The position numbers and the translations under genes were made by a program. A stretch of DNA of 64,000 nt, taken from NCBI GenBank assembly GCA_024515975.1, contig JAMSKV010000003.1, positions 233,541-297,540 of the forward strand, written 5' to 3'. The notes below the pieces were generated by a model, which did not search any database, was not told the origin of the DNA, and saw only the letters and a program-made list of their open reading frames with translations. Below, piece after piece: positions 28,302-37,174 of the stretch; the first letter of the stretch is position 1, and each line of letters starts with the position of its first letter. Origin of the DNA: Endosaccharibacter trunci (GTDB lineage: Bacteria; Pseudomonadota; Alphaproteobacteria; Acetobacterales; Acetobacteraceae).

Positions 28302-29726
28302 ATGACCATCAGCCGAGGTGTGGGCGTTGGCTTGCTTGCCCTGCTGTACAGCTCCACGGCGCTGGCGCAGAAATATGACGGCAGCGGGCCGCCAAGCTAC
28401 GTTCCGCACACGCTGCAGGAAGCGCTGGCCCACGCCTATCTGACCAACCCGACCCTGCAGGCCGAGCGCGCGGCGCTGCGTGCGGTGGACGAGAACGTGC
28501 CGACCGCCCTGGCCGGCTGGCATCCGCAGATCAGCGTCACGCAGAGCGGTACGCTGGAGGGCGGCTCGACCAGCTTTGGCTTGAACACTGGCTCTCAGAG
28601 ATTTCACAACCTGGTCGGCTACAACACATCGGTGACCGGCACGGAGTATCTCTACCAGGGTGGCAAAACCACCGGGCAGACCCATCAGGCGGTGAACCGG
28701 GTGATGGCGGAACGTGCCAACCTGATTTCCACCGAGCAGCAGGTCTTCGCTAACGTGGTTCAGGCCTATGTGGGGGTGATCGAGGACCAGCAGCTCCTTC
28801 AGTTGCAGGTGAACAACGAGAAGGTGCTGGAGGAACAGCTCCGCGCGACCAACGACCGGTTCCGCGTCGGCGAGATCACCCGTACCGACGTCGCGCAGGC
28901 CGAAGCGGCCCTGGCCAGCGCCCGTGCTGCGCGCCAGCAGGCGGAAGGCACACTGCAGACCGCTCAGGCCACCTATACCCAGCAGGTCGGCATCGCGCCG
29001 GCGCCGAACCTGATCCCACCGCAGCCGCTGCACCTGCCGGTGAACGATCAGGCGCATGCGGTTTCCTTGGCCGTCGCCAACAACCCCAACGTCATTAACG
29101 CCCTGTTCACCGAATCCAGCGATAAGGATGCGGTGGACGTGGCGATGTCTGCGCTGATGCCGAAGCTGGCGGTCCAGGGCCAGTTCGTGAAGACCAGCAA
29201 CCAGAGTTTCCAGGACCAGCAGAGCACGATCAGGGAGGGGTTATTGACGTTGCAGATCCCGATCTATCAGGGCGGCGCGGAATACGCGGCGGTGCGTCAG
29301 GCCAAGCAGACCGCGCAGCAGGCGCGCAGGCTGGTGGATGTGCAGCGCCGGAGCGCGGCCCAGCTCGCCATCTCCAACTGGCAGAATCTGATCGCCTATC
29401 AGGCGTCGATCGACAGCAACCGCACCGCGATCCAGTCCAACATCGTGGCTTTGGACGGCGTGGAGCGCCAGGCGATTGTCGGCACCAGCACCACGCTCGA
29501 AGTCCTTCAGCAGCAGCAGACCCTGCTGTCCTCGCAGGTCGCTCTGGTGCAGAGTCTCAGCAATCTGGTTCTGAGCTCCTACGGCGTCGCCGCCGCGATC
29601 GGACGCCTCACGGCGCGCGATCTGGCGCTGAACGTGCCGCTCTACGACGAGAAAGCCTACTACAACGCGGTCAAGGATCGCCTGTGGGGGCTGAACGACT
29701 ACGCCGTTTCCCAGCCAGGCCGATAG
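28302..29726 (+). CDS. tolC: TolC family outer membrane efflux/secretion channel
   Basis: 474-residue precursor; signal peptide through about residue 22 (LLYSSTALAQ). Repeated TolC architecture is visible: TLQEALAHAYLTNPTLQAER with ALAGWHPQIS in the first half, and ALMPKLAVQGQF...LQIPIYQGG in the second, each with long helical stretches (QQLLQLQVNNEKVLEEQLRA, LEVLQQQQTLLSSQVALV). Forms the trimeric outer membrane tunnel used by type I secretion and RND pumps. popZ starts 3 bp after the stop. Confidence 0.94.
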   Translation: MTISRGVGVGLLALLYSSTALAQKYDGSGPPSYVPHTLQEALAHAYLTNPTLQAERAALRAVDENVPTALAGWHPQISVTQSGTLEGGSTSFGLNTGSQRFHNLVGYNTSVTGTEYLYQGGKTTGQTHQAVNRVMAERANLISTEQQVFANVVQAYVGVIEDQQLLQLQVNNEKVLEEQLRATNDRFRVGEITRTDVAQAEAALASARAARQQAEGTLQTAQATYTQQVGIAPAPNLIPPQPLHLPVNDQAHAVSLAVANNPNVINALFTESSDKDAVDVAMSALMPKLAVQGQFVKTSNQSFQDQQSTIREGLLTLQIPIYQGGAEYAAVRQAKQTAQQARRLVDVQRRSAAQLAISNWQNLIAYQASIDSNRTAIQSNIVALDGVERQAIVGTSTTLEVLQQQQTLLSSQVALVQSLSNLVLSSYGVAAAIGRLTARDLALNVPLYDEKAYYNAVKDRLWGLNDYAVSQPGR

Positions 29727-29729
29727 ACC

Positions 29730-30449
29730 ATGCCAGACGCGTCCCGCCAGTCCCCGCCCGACGAGCAGGACGCGTCGATGGATACGATCCTGGCCTCGAT
29801 CCGACGGATCATCATGGAGGACGAGGCCGGGGCGCAGGGCGGCGACGGCGCCGGGAAGGATGCGGATGACGAGTTGATGGTCCTGCAGCCGTCCATGATC
29901 GTGGAGACAAGCGCTCACGCCATGCCCGAACCGTCCCCCGGGCCGTTGAGCATGACAACGCCAGAACGCAACGCCGCATTGAGTGCGGCGGATCTGGCTG
30001 CGGCGCTGTTCGACGATCCGGAGCCGCCCCCTTCCAAACCCGTGCCGGCGCCCGTCGCGGTTGCGCCGCCTCCGGTCGCGCCGGAGCCGGTGCTCGAATC
30101 TGTGCCCGTGCCGGTGGTGGCCGTCGCACCACCCCCGTCTGCTGCCGTTCCCGCCGAACCGCCCGTTGCGGAAACGCCGTTCGTCGAGCCGGTCGCCGCC
30201 GAACCCCTGCTGGCGCCTGCCGCGAGCCTGGCGGCGGCGCAGGCACTGGCCAGTCTGGAGGAAGCGATGCGTCCTGAACCGCCGCCGCCCGCCGGTCCGC
30301 GTCTTCTGCGATCCGGCGGCCCGACGCTGGAAGACATGGTGCGCGAGGAGCTTCGCGTGCAGGTGAAGGATTGGCTCGATGCCAATCTGCCCGCGCTGGT
30401 GGAACGTCTGGTCGCGCAGGAGATCGGCCGGCTGGTCAAGCGCGGCTGA
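29730..30449 (+). CDS. popZ: PopZ-like pole-organising protein (DUF2497)
   Basis: 239 residues with the PopZ plan: an N-terminal recognition helix MDTILASIRRIIMEDE (about 17-32), a long Pro/Ala/Val/Glu-rich disordered spacer (about 90-195), and a C-terminal oligomerisation helix set LEDMVREELRVQVKDWLDANL followed by LPALVERLVAQEIGRLVKRG. In Caulobacter PopZ forms polar condensates that anchor the chromosome origin. It lies between tolC and valS, its usual alphaproteobacterial neighbourhood. Confidence 0.9.
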   Translation: MPDASRQSPPDEQDASMDTILASIRRIIMEDEAGAQGGDGAGKDADDELMVLQPSMIVETSAHAMPEPSPGPLSMTTPERNAALSAADLAAALFDDPEPPPSKPVPAPVAVAPPPVAPEPVLESVPVPVVAVAPPPSAAVPAEPPVAETPFVEPVAAEPLLAPAASLAAAQALASLEEAMRPEPPPPAGPRLLRSGGPTLEDMVREELRVQVKDWLDANLPALVERLVAQEIGRLVKRG

Positions 30450-30537
30450 TCAACAACGGGGAGGGTGGTGCCGTGAGGCGGTCCACCATGCGCCTGCGCC
30501 GCTTCCGGCGGATGCGCTGAACCCGTATTCTCCGTCC

Positions 30538-33231
30538 ATGCTGGACAAAAGTTTCTCTCCCGACACGACCGAATCGCGCCTCTACGAGCTTTGGGAGCGT
30601 TCCGGTGCGTTCGCCGCCCGGCCGGACAGCAACGCTGAGCCGTTCGCCATCATGATTCCGCCGCCCAACGTCACGGGCACGCTGCATGCGGGTCATGCCC
30701 TGACAATGACCTTGCAGGACATCCTGGTGCGCTGGCGCCGGATGCAGGGCCGCGACGCGCTCTGGCAGCCCGGTACCGATCACGCCGGCATCGCGACGCA
30801 GATGGTGGTGGAGCGTCAGCTCGATGGCGAGGGCGTGCGTCGCGAGGCGCTCGGGCGGGACGGGTTCATCGAACGCGTCTGGGCGTGGAAGAAGCAGTCC
30901 GGCGGGGTGATCACCCAGCAGCTTCGGCGACTCGGCGCGTCGCTCGATTGGCCGCGCGAACGCTTCACCATGGATGAGGGCCTGTCGGAAGCGGTGCGCG
31001 AGGTGTTCGTGCGCCTGTATCGCGAGGGGCTGATCGTCCGCGCGAAGCGTCTGGTGAACTGGGACCCGATGTTCCGCTCCGCCATCTCCGATCTGGAGGT
31101 GGAAAGCCGCGAGGTGCGCGGGCATCTCTGGCATATCCGCTATCCGGTCGAGGGTGAGGACGGGCTCAGCGTGGTGGTCGCCACCACGCGCCCGGAAACC
31201 ATGCTGGGCGACACCGCCGTCGCGGTGAACCCGGGGGACGAGCGCTACGCCGCCCTCGTCGGACGGTTCGTGGTGCTGCCGCTGACCGGACGGCGCATTC
31301 CGATCGTCGCGGACAGCTATTCCGATCCCGAAAAGGGCACGGGTGCGGTCAAGATCACGCCGGCGCATGATTTCAACGATTTCGGCGTGGGCGAGCGGCA
31401 CGGCTTGCCGATGCCGTCCATTCTCGATGCCGACGCGAAGGTCGTGCTGGACGAGATCGAGGCGGAGCTGCGCGCAATCCCCGGCCTGGCGGATCCGGAT
31501 TTCGTGCGCGGCCTGGCCGGCCAGTCGCGGGAGGCCGCGCGCAAGAGCATCGTCGCGGAGCTGGAGCGGCTCGAGCTGCTGGTGGCCGTGGAGGCGCACA
31601 CGCATCAGGTCCCGCATGCCGAGCGCGGCGGCGCCGTGATCGAGCCGCGCCTGACCGTTCAGTGGTATTGCGATGCGGCCAAGCTGGCCGGTCCGGCGAT
31701 CGAGGCGGTGGAAACCGGCCGGGTCCAGTTCGTGCCGAAGCAGTGGGAGAACACCTTCTTTGCCTGGATGCGCGACATCCAGCCCTGGTGCATCAGCCGC
31801 CAGCTCTGGTGGGGGCATCGCATCCCGGCCTGGTACGGCCCGGACGGGCAGGTGTTCGTGGCGCATGACGAGGCCGGTGCCCTTGAGCAGGCGCGGGCGC
31901 ATTACGGCGCGGAGACCGCGCTGTCGCGCGACGAGGACGTGCTCGATACCTGGTTCTCGTCCGGCCTGTGGCCGTTCTCGACGCTCGGCTGGCCGACGCA
32001 GACCGCCGATCTGGCACGCTATTATCCCGGCGACGTTCTGGTGACGGGCTTCGACATCATCTTCTTCTGGGTCGCCCGGATGATGATGATGGGGCTGCAC
32101 TTCATGGGCGACGTGCCGTTCCGCCAGGTGTTCATCCACGGCCTCGTGCGCGACGAGCGCGGCCAGAAGATGAGCAAGAGCAAGGGCAACGGTCTCGATC
32201 CGCTGGAGCTGATCGATAGCTACGGCGCCGATGCGCTGCGCTTCACCGTCTGCGCGCTGACGGGTCTTGGCCGCGACGTGAAGCTGGGCGCCAAGCGCGT
32301 CGAGGAATACCGCTCCTTCGTGACCAAGCTCTGGAACGCGGCGCGCTTCCTGGAGATGAACGGCGTGCGCCCCGTGGACGGGTTCGACCCGCATGCCGCG
32401 CGCGGCCAGTTGGCGCGCTGGATCATCGACGAGGCCGGCATCGCCGTGGCGGAGGCGACGGCGGCCCTGGAGGCGTATCGCTTCGACGAATACGCCGCCG
32501 CGACCTATCGCTTTACCTGGAACCGGTTCTGCGACTGGTTCCTGGAATTCGCCAAGCCCGTCTTCCTGGCCGGAGACACGCCGGAGGCGAACGAGCTGCG
32601 TGCGGCGGCCGCGTATGTTCTGGGTGTCATCCTGCGTCTGCTGAACCCGGTCATGCCGTTCGTGACGGAAACGATCTGGGCCGAATTCGGCTATGGCGCC
32701 GAAGGCAGCCTGATCCGCGCGCCCTGGCCGGAGCCGGTGCGCCTGGCCGAGGCCGAGACGATCGGCGCCGAGCTGGACTGGGTGATCCGCTTCATCGGCG
32801 AGATCCGCGCCGTGCGAGCGGAGGTGAACGTGCCGCCCTCGCGCGTGACGCCGGTGCTGCTGCGCGATGCGTCCGACGCGACTGTGGCGCGCGCACGGCA
32901 TTGGTCGGAAGCGATCAGCCGCATGGCGCGCGTGTCCGAGGTGTCGGTGCTGGCGGGCGAGATGCCGCAGGGCGCCGCCCAGGCGGTGGTGGACGAGGCG
33001 ACCCTGATCCTGCCTTTGGCGGGGATCATCGATCTCGACGTGGAGCGTGCGCGTCTGCGCAAGGAGCATGCCCGTGCGCTCGACGAGGCGGCCAAGGTCG
33101 AGCGCAAGCTGGGTAATGCCGATTTCGTGGCGCGTGCGAAGCCGGAGGTGGTGGAAGAGAACCGCGAGCGCCTGCGGGCCTTCGGCGAGGAAGCGCAGCG
33201 TTTGCAGGCAGCCCTGCAGCGTCTCGGCTGA
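30538..33231 (+). CDS. valS: Valyl-tRNA synthetase
   Basis: 897-residue class I synthetase charging tRNA-Val. HIGH-type motif in PPPNVTGTLHAGHAL (about 42-56), CP1 editing domain with TTRPETMLGDTAV, KMSKS in GQKMSKSKGNGLDP, an anticodon-binding domain and the C-terminal coiled-coil arm (last ~65 residues). The ATG at 30538 gives the normal N terminus MLDKSFSPDTTESRLYELW. Confidence 0.97.
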   Translation: MLDKSFSPDTTESRLYELWERSGAFAARPDSNAEPFAIMIPPPNVTGTLHAGHALTMTLQDILVRWRRMQGRDALWQPGTDHAGIATQMVVERQLDGEGVRREALGRDGFIERVWAWKKQSGGVITQQLRRLGASLDWPRERFTMDEGLSEAVREVFVRLYREGLIVRAKRLVNWDPMFRSAISDLEVESREVRGHLWHIRYPVEGEDGLSVVVATTRPETMLGDTAVAVNPGDERYAALVGRFVVLPLTGRRIPIVADSYSDPEKGTGAVKITPAHDFNDFGVGERHGLPMPSILDADAKVVLDEIEAELRAIPGLADPDFVRGLAGQSREAARKSIVAELERLELLVAVEAHTHQVPHAERGGAVIEPRLTVQWYCDAAKLAGPAIEAVETGRVQFVPKQWENTFFAWMRDIQPWCISRQLWWGHRIPAWYGPDGQVFVAHDEAGALEQARAHYGAETALSRDEDVLDTWFSSGLWPFSTLGWPTQTADLARYYPGDVLVTGFDIIFFWVARMMMMGLHFMGDVPFRQVFIHGLVRDERGQKMSKSKGNGLDPLELIDSYGADALRFTVCALTGLGRDVKLGAKRVEEYRSFVTKLWNAARFLEMNGVRPVDGFDPHAARGQLARWIIDEAGIAVAEATAALEAYRFDEYAAATYRFTWNRFCDWFLEFAKPVFLAGDTPEANELRAAAAYVLGVILRLLNPVMPFVTETIWAEFGYGAEGSLIRAPWPEPVRLAEAETIGAELDWVIRFIGEIRAVRAEVNVPPSRVTPVLLRDASDATVARARHWSEAISRMARVSEVSVLAGEMPQGAAQAVVDEATLILPLAGIIDLDVERARLRKEHARALDEAAKVERKLGNADFVARAKPEVVEENRERLRAFGEEAQRLQAALQRLG

Positions 33232-33427
33232 GAGAGGGGAGAGGGGCGTTCGCCGGGCATGACCGGCACTCCGGCAGTTGGCGGCAGCGTTCTCAGCCTT
33301 GCCTCGGTCTGCGCGGATCGCGGTGCGAGCGTGCAGACCGGCAGAGGCCCGTGATCTCTGGCAGTACCGGCGTTGTCGCGCCCGTCTCGCACCCCATCTG
33401 CGAGCTTCGCAACAGGAGAACCGGTCG

Positions 33428-34291
33428 ATGAGCGATCCGAAACCGTACGAGCCGCCGCGAGTCTGGAGCTGGGAGAAGAGCAGCGGCGGCGCGTTCGCCT
33501 CCACCAACCGGCCCATCGCCGGGGCGACGCATGAGAAGGCGCTTCCGGTCGGTCGGCACCCGTTCCAGCTCTACTCCCTGGCAACGCCGAACGGGCAAAA
33601 GGCCAGCATCATGCTGGAGGAGTTGCTGGAGGCCGGCCACGCGGGCGCGGAATACGATGCCTGGCTGATCCGCATCAGCGGCGACCAGTTCGGCAGCGGA
33701 TTCACTGCGCTCAATCCGAACTCGAAGATCCCGGCGCTGGAGGACAGAAGCGGCGAGACGCCGATCCGCGTGTTCGAGTCCGGGGCGATCCTGCTGCATC
33801 TGGCCGAGAAATTCGGGGCATTCCTGCCGAAGGATGCGGCTGGACGCGCGGAAACCCTGTCCTGGCTGTTCTGGCAGATGGGGAGCGCCCCGTTCGTCGG
33901 CGGCGGATTCGGGCATTTCTACGCCTATGCGCCGGAGAAGATCGAATACGCGATCAACCGCTACGCGATGGAGACCAAGCGTCTGCTCGACGTGCTGGAT
34001 CGCCGCCTTGGCGAGACCCGCTTCCTCGCCGGCGACGACTACACCATCGCGGATATCGCGGCGTTTCCGTGGTTCGGCGGTCTTGTGAAAGGCTGGCTCT
34101 ACAACGCCGCCGAGTTCCTCGCCGTGTCGGAGTACGGGAACGTCGGTCGCTGGGCTGACGAGATCGCCGCGCGCCCCGCGGTAAAGCGTGGACGTATGGT
34201 GAACCGCATCAGCGGCGATCCGTGCGAACAGCTGCACGAACGGCACGATGCCGGCGATTTCGAGACGAGGACGCAGGACAAGATCGGCTGA
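33428..34291 (+). CDS. yghU: YghU-type glutathione S-transferase family protein
   Basis: 287 residues from the ATG at 33428, close to E. coli YghU (288). Thioredoxin-like GST_N domain after an N-terminal extension typical of the subfamily (FASTNRPIAGATHEKALPVGRHPFQLYSLATPNG), with NPNSKIPALEDR and FESGAILLHLAEKF as glutathione-binding elements, then an all-helical GST_C domain with AGDDYTIADIAAFPW. YghU uses glutathione in disulfide-bond oxidoreductase and peroxidase reactions. It stands alone. Confidence 0.92.
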   Translation: MSDPKPYEPPRVWSWEKSSGGAFASTNRPIAGATHEKALPVGRHPFQLYSLATPNGQKASIMLEELLEAGHAGAEYDAWLIRISGDQFGSGFTALNPNSKIPALEDRSGETPIRVFESGAILLHLAEKFGAFLPKDAAGRAETLSWLFWQMGSAPFVGGGFGHFYAYAPEKIEYAINRYAMETKRLLDVLDRRLGETRFLAGDDYTIADIAAFPWFGGLVKGWLYNAAEFLAVSEYGNVGRWADEIAARPAVKRGRMVNRISGDPCEQLHERHDAGDFETRTQDKIG

Positions 34292-34313
34292 GGGCACGCC
34301 GAGGCGCGCGCCA

Positions 34314-35000
34314 TCACGCGGTGGCGTGCGCGTGTCCGCTCCGTTTCAGAGCGAGACTGACGAAGAACAGCAGCGCGAGGATGGCGCTGCTGCCGTCCAG
34401 CCCGAGTCCGCTGCGATCGGCGAGAGCGTCGGCGATGCTGGTGCCGGCCGTGCGGATCAGCAGGACCAGCGGCCAGTAGAGCCGGCCCGTCGCCCGGTCC
34501 GCGCCGGCTGTCAGCGCGAAGCCGAGCGCTGTCGCGAGCGCCAGCGTGGCGGAGGCCACCTCCAGGCCGGCCAGATGGGACGCATCGTCGCCCAGCACCG
34601 TGCCCAGCGTTCCCGCCAGGAACAGGGCCGTCCAGAACCGTCTGTCCGTCCGCAACGGCGTGGCGCGCGCGCCTGCAGATGCGAAGGCAACGAAGAGAAC
34701 TGCGATCAGGCCCGCCTGCCGCCAATGCAGGTCGTGGGTGAGAAGATCGGCGATGTTGGTGGCGACAATGCGCAGCAGCACCACCGACGCCCAGAAGAAC
34801 GCCCCGGTCGCGACGGCGCTTCGACGATGCAGCGAAATCGTCGCAGCCAGCAACAGGGCGAGCGGAAAGACGCCCTGCCAATGGCCCAGATGCAGATCGT
34901 GTGCGACTTGGTCGCCGAGATCGGCGCCGAGCAGGCTGGCCAGGCACAAGGCGGTCCAGTAGCGCGGGCCGGCTACCGGGATGGGCGCTACGAGCCTCAC
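34314..35000 (-). CDS. DUF347-repeat integral membrane protein (COG4705-like)
   Basis: 228 residues with about eight hydrophobic helices. Internal repeats are visible: LASLLGADLGDQVAHDLHLG, VLLRIVATNIADLLTHDLHW, LAGTLGTVLGDDASHLAG and LLIRTAGTSIADALADRSGL, each having the G/T-x-x-(G/A)D pattern of DUF347 repeats. Function of the family is unknown to me; the intramembrane Asp pattern suggests cation handling, but this is inference. Its GTG start overlaps the stop of the upstream phospholipase C gene, so the two are translationally coupled. Confidence 0.75.
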   Translation of the reverse strand: MRLVAPIPVAGPRYWTALCLASLLGADLGDQVAHDLHLGHWQGVFPLALLLAATISLHRRSAVATGAFFWASVVLLRIVATNIADLLTHDLHWRQAGLIAVLFVAFASAGARATPLRTDRRFWTALFLAGTLGTVLGDDASHLAGLEVASATLALATALGFALTAGADRATGRLYWPLVLLIRTAGTSIADALADRSGLGLDGSSAILALLFFVSLALKRSGHAHATA

Positions 35001-37057
35001 GCGATCAGGCCGATGCCGGGATCGGTGATGCTGTCCCGGCCCGTTTCCACATGGCCGGCCAGCTGGACGCGGAAGGTGGGATCGGCGGCGATCGTCAGGG
35101 TGACGTCGTACCAGCCGAAGGTTTCCCCGGCCTGGATCGCATGCCGGACCGTATGTCCGGGCGGCACCACGACCTGGCTGGTCCGGTCGCTATAGGCGTC
35201 GTGCAGCCGCACCAGGGCGCCAAGCCCGCTCCCGTCGCTCAGCTCCAGCACGAGGGACTCGGCGTCCGGATGCTCCGTGGCCTGGACGGAGAGACCCAGT
35301 CTGCCGCCGCCTGCGAAGCTGCGCAGGAAGCCGTTCGGTCCATGGACATCGAGCGCGTACGGCGCCAGGCCCGTCGTCCAGCGATCCGACAGCTCGCACC
35401 CGGGCGAGACGGTGAAGTTGCGCGGCCCCTGCAGGGGATCGGCCGAACGGACCTGGAACACGGCGGTCTGATCGCCGTGATTGCCGAACCGCAGCGTGAC
35501 GGAGGTCGCATCCGCTTCCGCCCGCGCGGAGAGGCGATAGGGCAGGGCGCGGGCGCGACGCACACCCGTCTCCTGCTTCGGCATGCTGGCGACGAGGGGC
35601 GGGACCGGCTTGTAGTCCGGATGGCGCGTCTGGGTGGGCGGCTTGTAGCCGGATACGGAGGGGAGAGCGCCGACCTTGTCGTTGGGCGTCCTGAAGTCGA
35701 AGGCCGTGGTCAGGTCGCCGCAGACGGCACGGCGCCAGGGGCTGATGTTGGTCTCGCGCAGGCCCGGATGGGTGTCGGCAAAGCGCTGCTCGATGAAGCG
35801 GATGATCGAGGTATGGTCGAAGAGCTGGCTGTTCACCCAGCCGCCGCGGCTCCAGGGCGAGACCACCAGCATCGGCACGCGCACGCCAAGCCCGTAAGGG
35901 CCGGCCACGTTTGTTCCTGCGCCGGCGAAAATCTCGTTTTCCGTGCTGACGGTCGAGGCGCCGGTCCGCGGGCCGTGCGGGACGGTGGGCGAGACGACAT
36001 GGTCGAAGAAGCCGTCATTCTCGTCATAGGTGATGAACAAGGCGGTCTTGCTCCACACCTCCGGACGGGCGGTGAGGATGTCCAGCACCTGGGCGATGAA
36101 CCAGGCGCCGTAATTGGCGGGCCAGTTCGGATGCTCGGTATAGGCCTCGGGGGCGACGATCCAGCTCACGGCGGGCAGGGTGCCGTTCTGCACGTCCGCC
36201 TGGAGCAGGGCGAAGGGCGATTGGCCATCGGCGATGGTGGTGCCGGTGCGCGCGCGCTCCGCCAGCGGCGAGCCGTCCGGCGCGTTCTGGTACTGGGTGA
36301 AATAGAGCAGGGAATTATCGCCGTAATTGCCGATATAGGCGTCCTGGGTCCAGCCCCAGGAGCCTGCCTTGTTCAGCCCCGTGCCGGTGTCCTGGTAGAG
36401 CTTCCAGCTGATGCCCTGCTGCTGCAGGCGTTCGGGAAAGGTGGTCCAGCTATAGCCCGCCTCGGCATTGTCGATGACGGGGCCGCCGCCCGTGCCGTCA
36501 TTGCCGACCCATCCGGTCCACATGTAGTAGCGGTTCGGATCGGTCGGGCCGAGCAGCGAGCAGTGATAGGCGTCGCAGATCGTGAAGGCGTCGGCCAGCG
36601 CGTAATGGAACGGGATGTCCGACCGCTCGAGATGCGCCATGGTCGTGGTGCCCTTGGCGGCCACCCAGCCGTCCCAGCGCCCGCCATTGGCGGCGGCATG
36701 GGTGGTGTCCCAGTCATGCGGCAGGTCCTGGATGAATTGAAGGCCGAGATCGGGCGCATCGGGATGGAAGGGCAGCAGCGTGCCGGTGCCGGATGGCTGC
36801 TGCCAGACCGGCGCGCCGTTCGGCAGCCGCACGGCACGCGGATCGCCGAAGCCGCGCACGCCCGAAAGCGTGCCGTAATAATGGTCGAAGGAGCGGTTCT
36901 CCTGCATCAGCACGACGATGTGTTCGATGTCGCGAATGGTGCCGGTGCGCTGATTCGCCGGGATCGCCAGGGCGCGCCCGATGCTGGACTGCAGTGCGGC
37001 ACCCGCCGTGCCCGCACCCAGCATGGCCAGAAACGATCTGCGATTCGAGCTGGTCAC
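34997..37057 (-). CDS. Phosphocholine-preferring phospholipase C, Tat-exported
   Basis: 686 residues with a twin-arginine signal (SNRRSFLAMLGAGTAGAA). Phosphoesterase (PLC/acid phosphatase) core: IEHIVVLMQENRSFDHYYG, a conserved segment at the metal site (FITYDENDGFFDHVVSP), VRVPMLVVSPWSRGGWV and FDHTSIIRFIEQRF; the C terminus has two beta-sandwich repeats of DUF756 type (from about 505). Cleaves phospholipid head groups outside the cytoplasm; non-haemolytic versus haemolytic type cannot be told. TatB and TatC, needed for export, are encoded at 48878-50273. Confidence 0.92.
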   Translation of the reverse strand: MTSSNRRSFLAMLGAGTAGAALQSSIGRALAIPANQRTGTIRDIEHIVVLMQENRSFDHYYGTLSGVRGFGDPRAVRLPNGAPVWQQPSGTGTLLPFHPDAPDLGLQFIQDLPHDWDTTHAAANGGRWDGWVAAKGTTTMAHLERSDIPFHYALADAFTICDAYHCSLLGPTDPNRYYMWTGWVGNDGTGGGPVIDNAEAGYSWTTFPERLQQQGISWKLYQDTGTGLNKAGSWGWTQDAYIGNYGDNSLLYFTQYQNAPDGSPLAERARTGTTIADGQSPFALLQADVQNGTLPAVSWIVAPEAYTEHPNWPANYGAWFIAQVLDILTARPEVWSKTALFITYDENDGFFDHVVSPTVPHGPRTGASTVSTENEIFAGAGTNVAGPYGLGVRVPMLVVSPWSRGGWVNSQLFDHTSIIRFIEQRFADTHPGLRETNISPWRRAVCGDLTTAFDFRTPNDKVGALPSVSGYKPPTQTRHPDYKPVPPLVASMPKQETGVRRARALPYRLSARAEADATSVTLRFGNHGDQTAVFQVRSADPLQGPRNFTVSPGCELSDRWTTGLAPYALDVHGPNGFLRSFAGGGRLGLSVQATEHPDAESLVLELSDGSGLGALVRLHDAYSDRTSQVVVPPGHTVRHAIQAGETFGWYDVTLTIAADPTFRVQLAGHVETGRDSITDPGIGLIA

Positions 37058-37174
37058 GATGTCCGCCGCTTTCCGTCTGCGCGGCCCGATCTGGCCGCGC
37101 GGACTACTTAGACCGTCTTGCCCTTTCCGTCGGTTAAAGCTTGACGACGTTTCGGGCCAAGAACGAACTCCGGA

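Noticed and set aside
30436..33516. Minus-strand open frame (about 1026 codons) opposite valS
   Set aside because: Antisense to a clear valyl-tRNA synthetase; no recognisable domain or start context.
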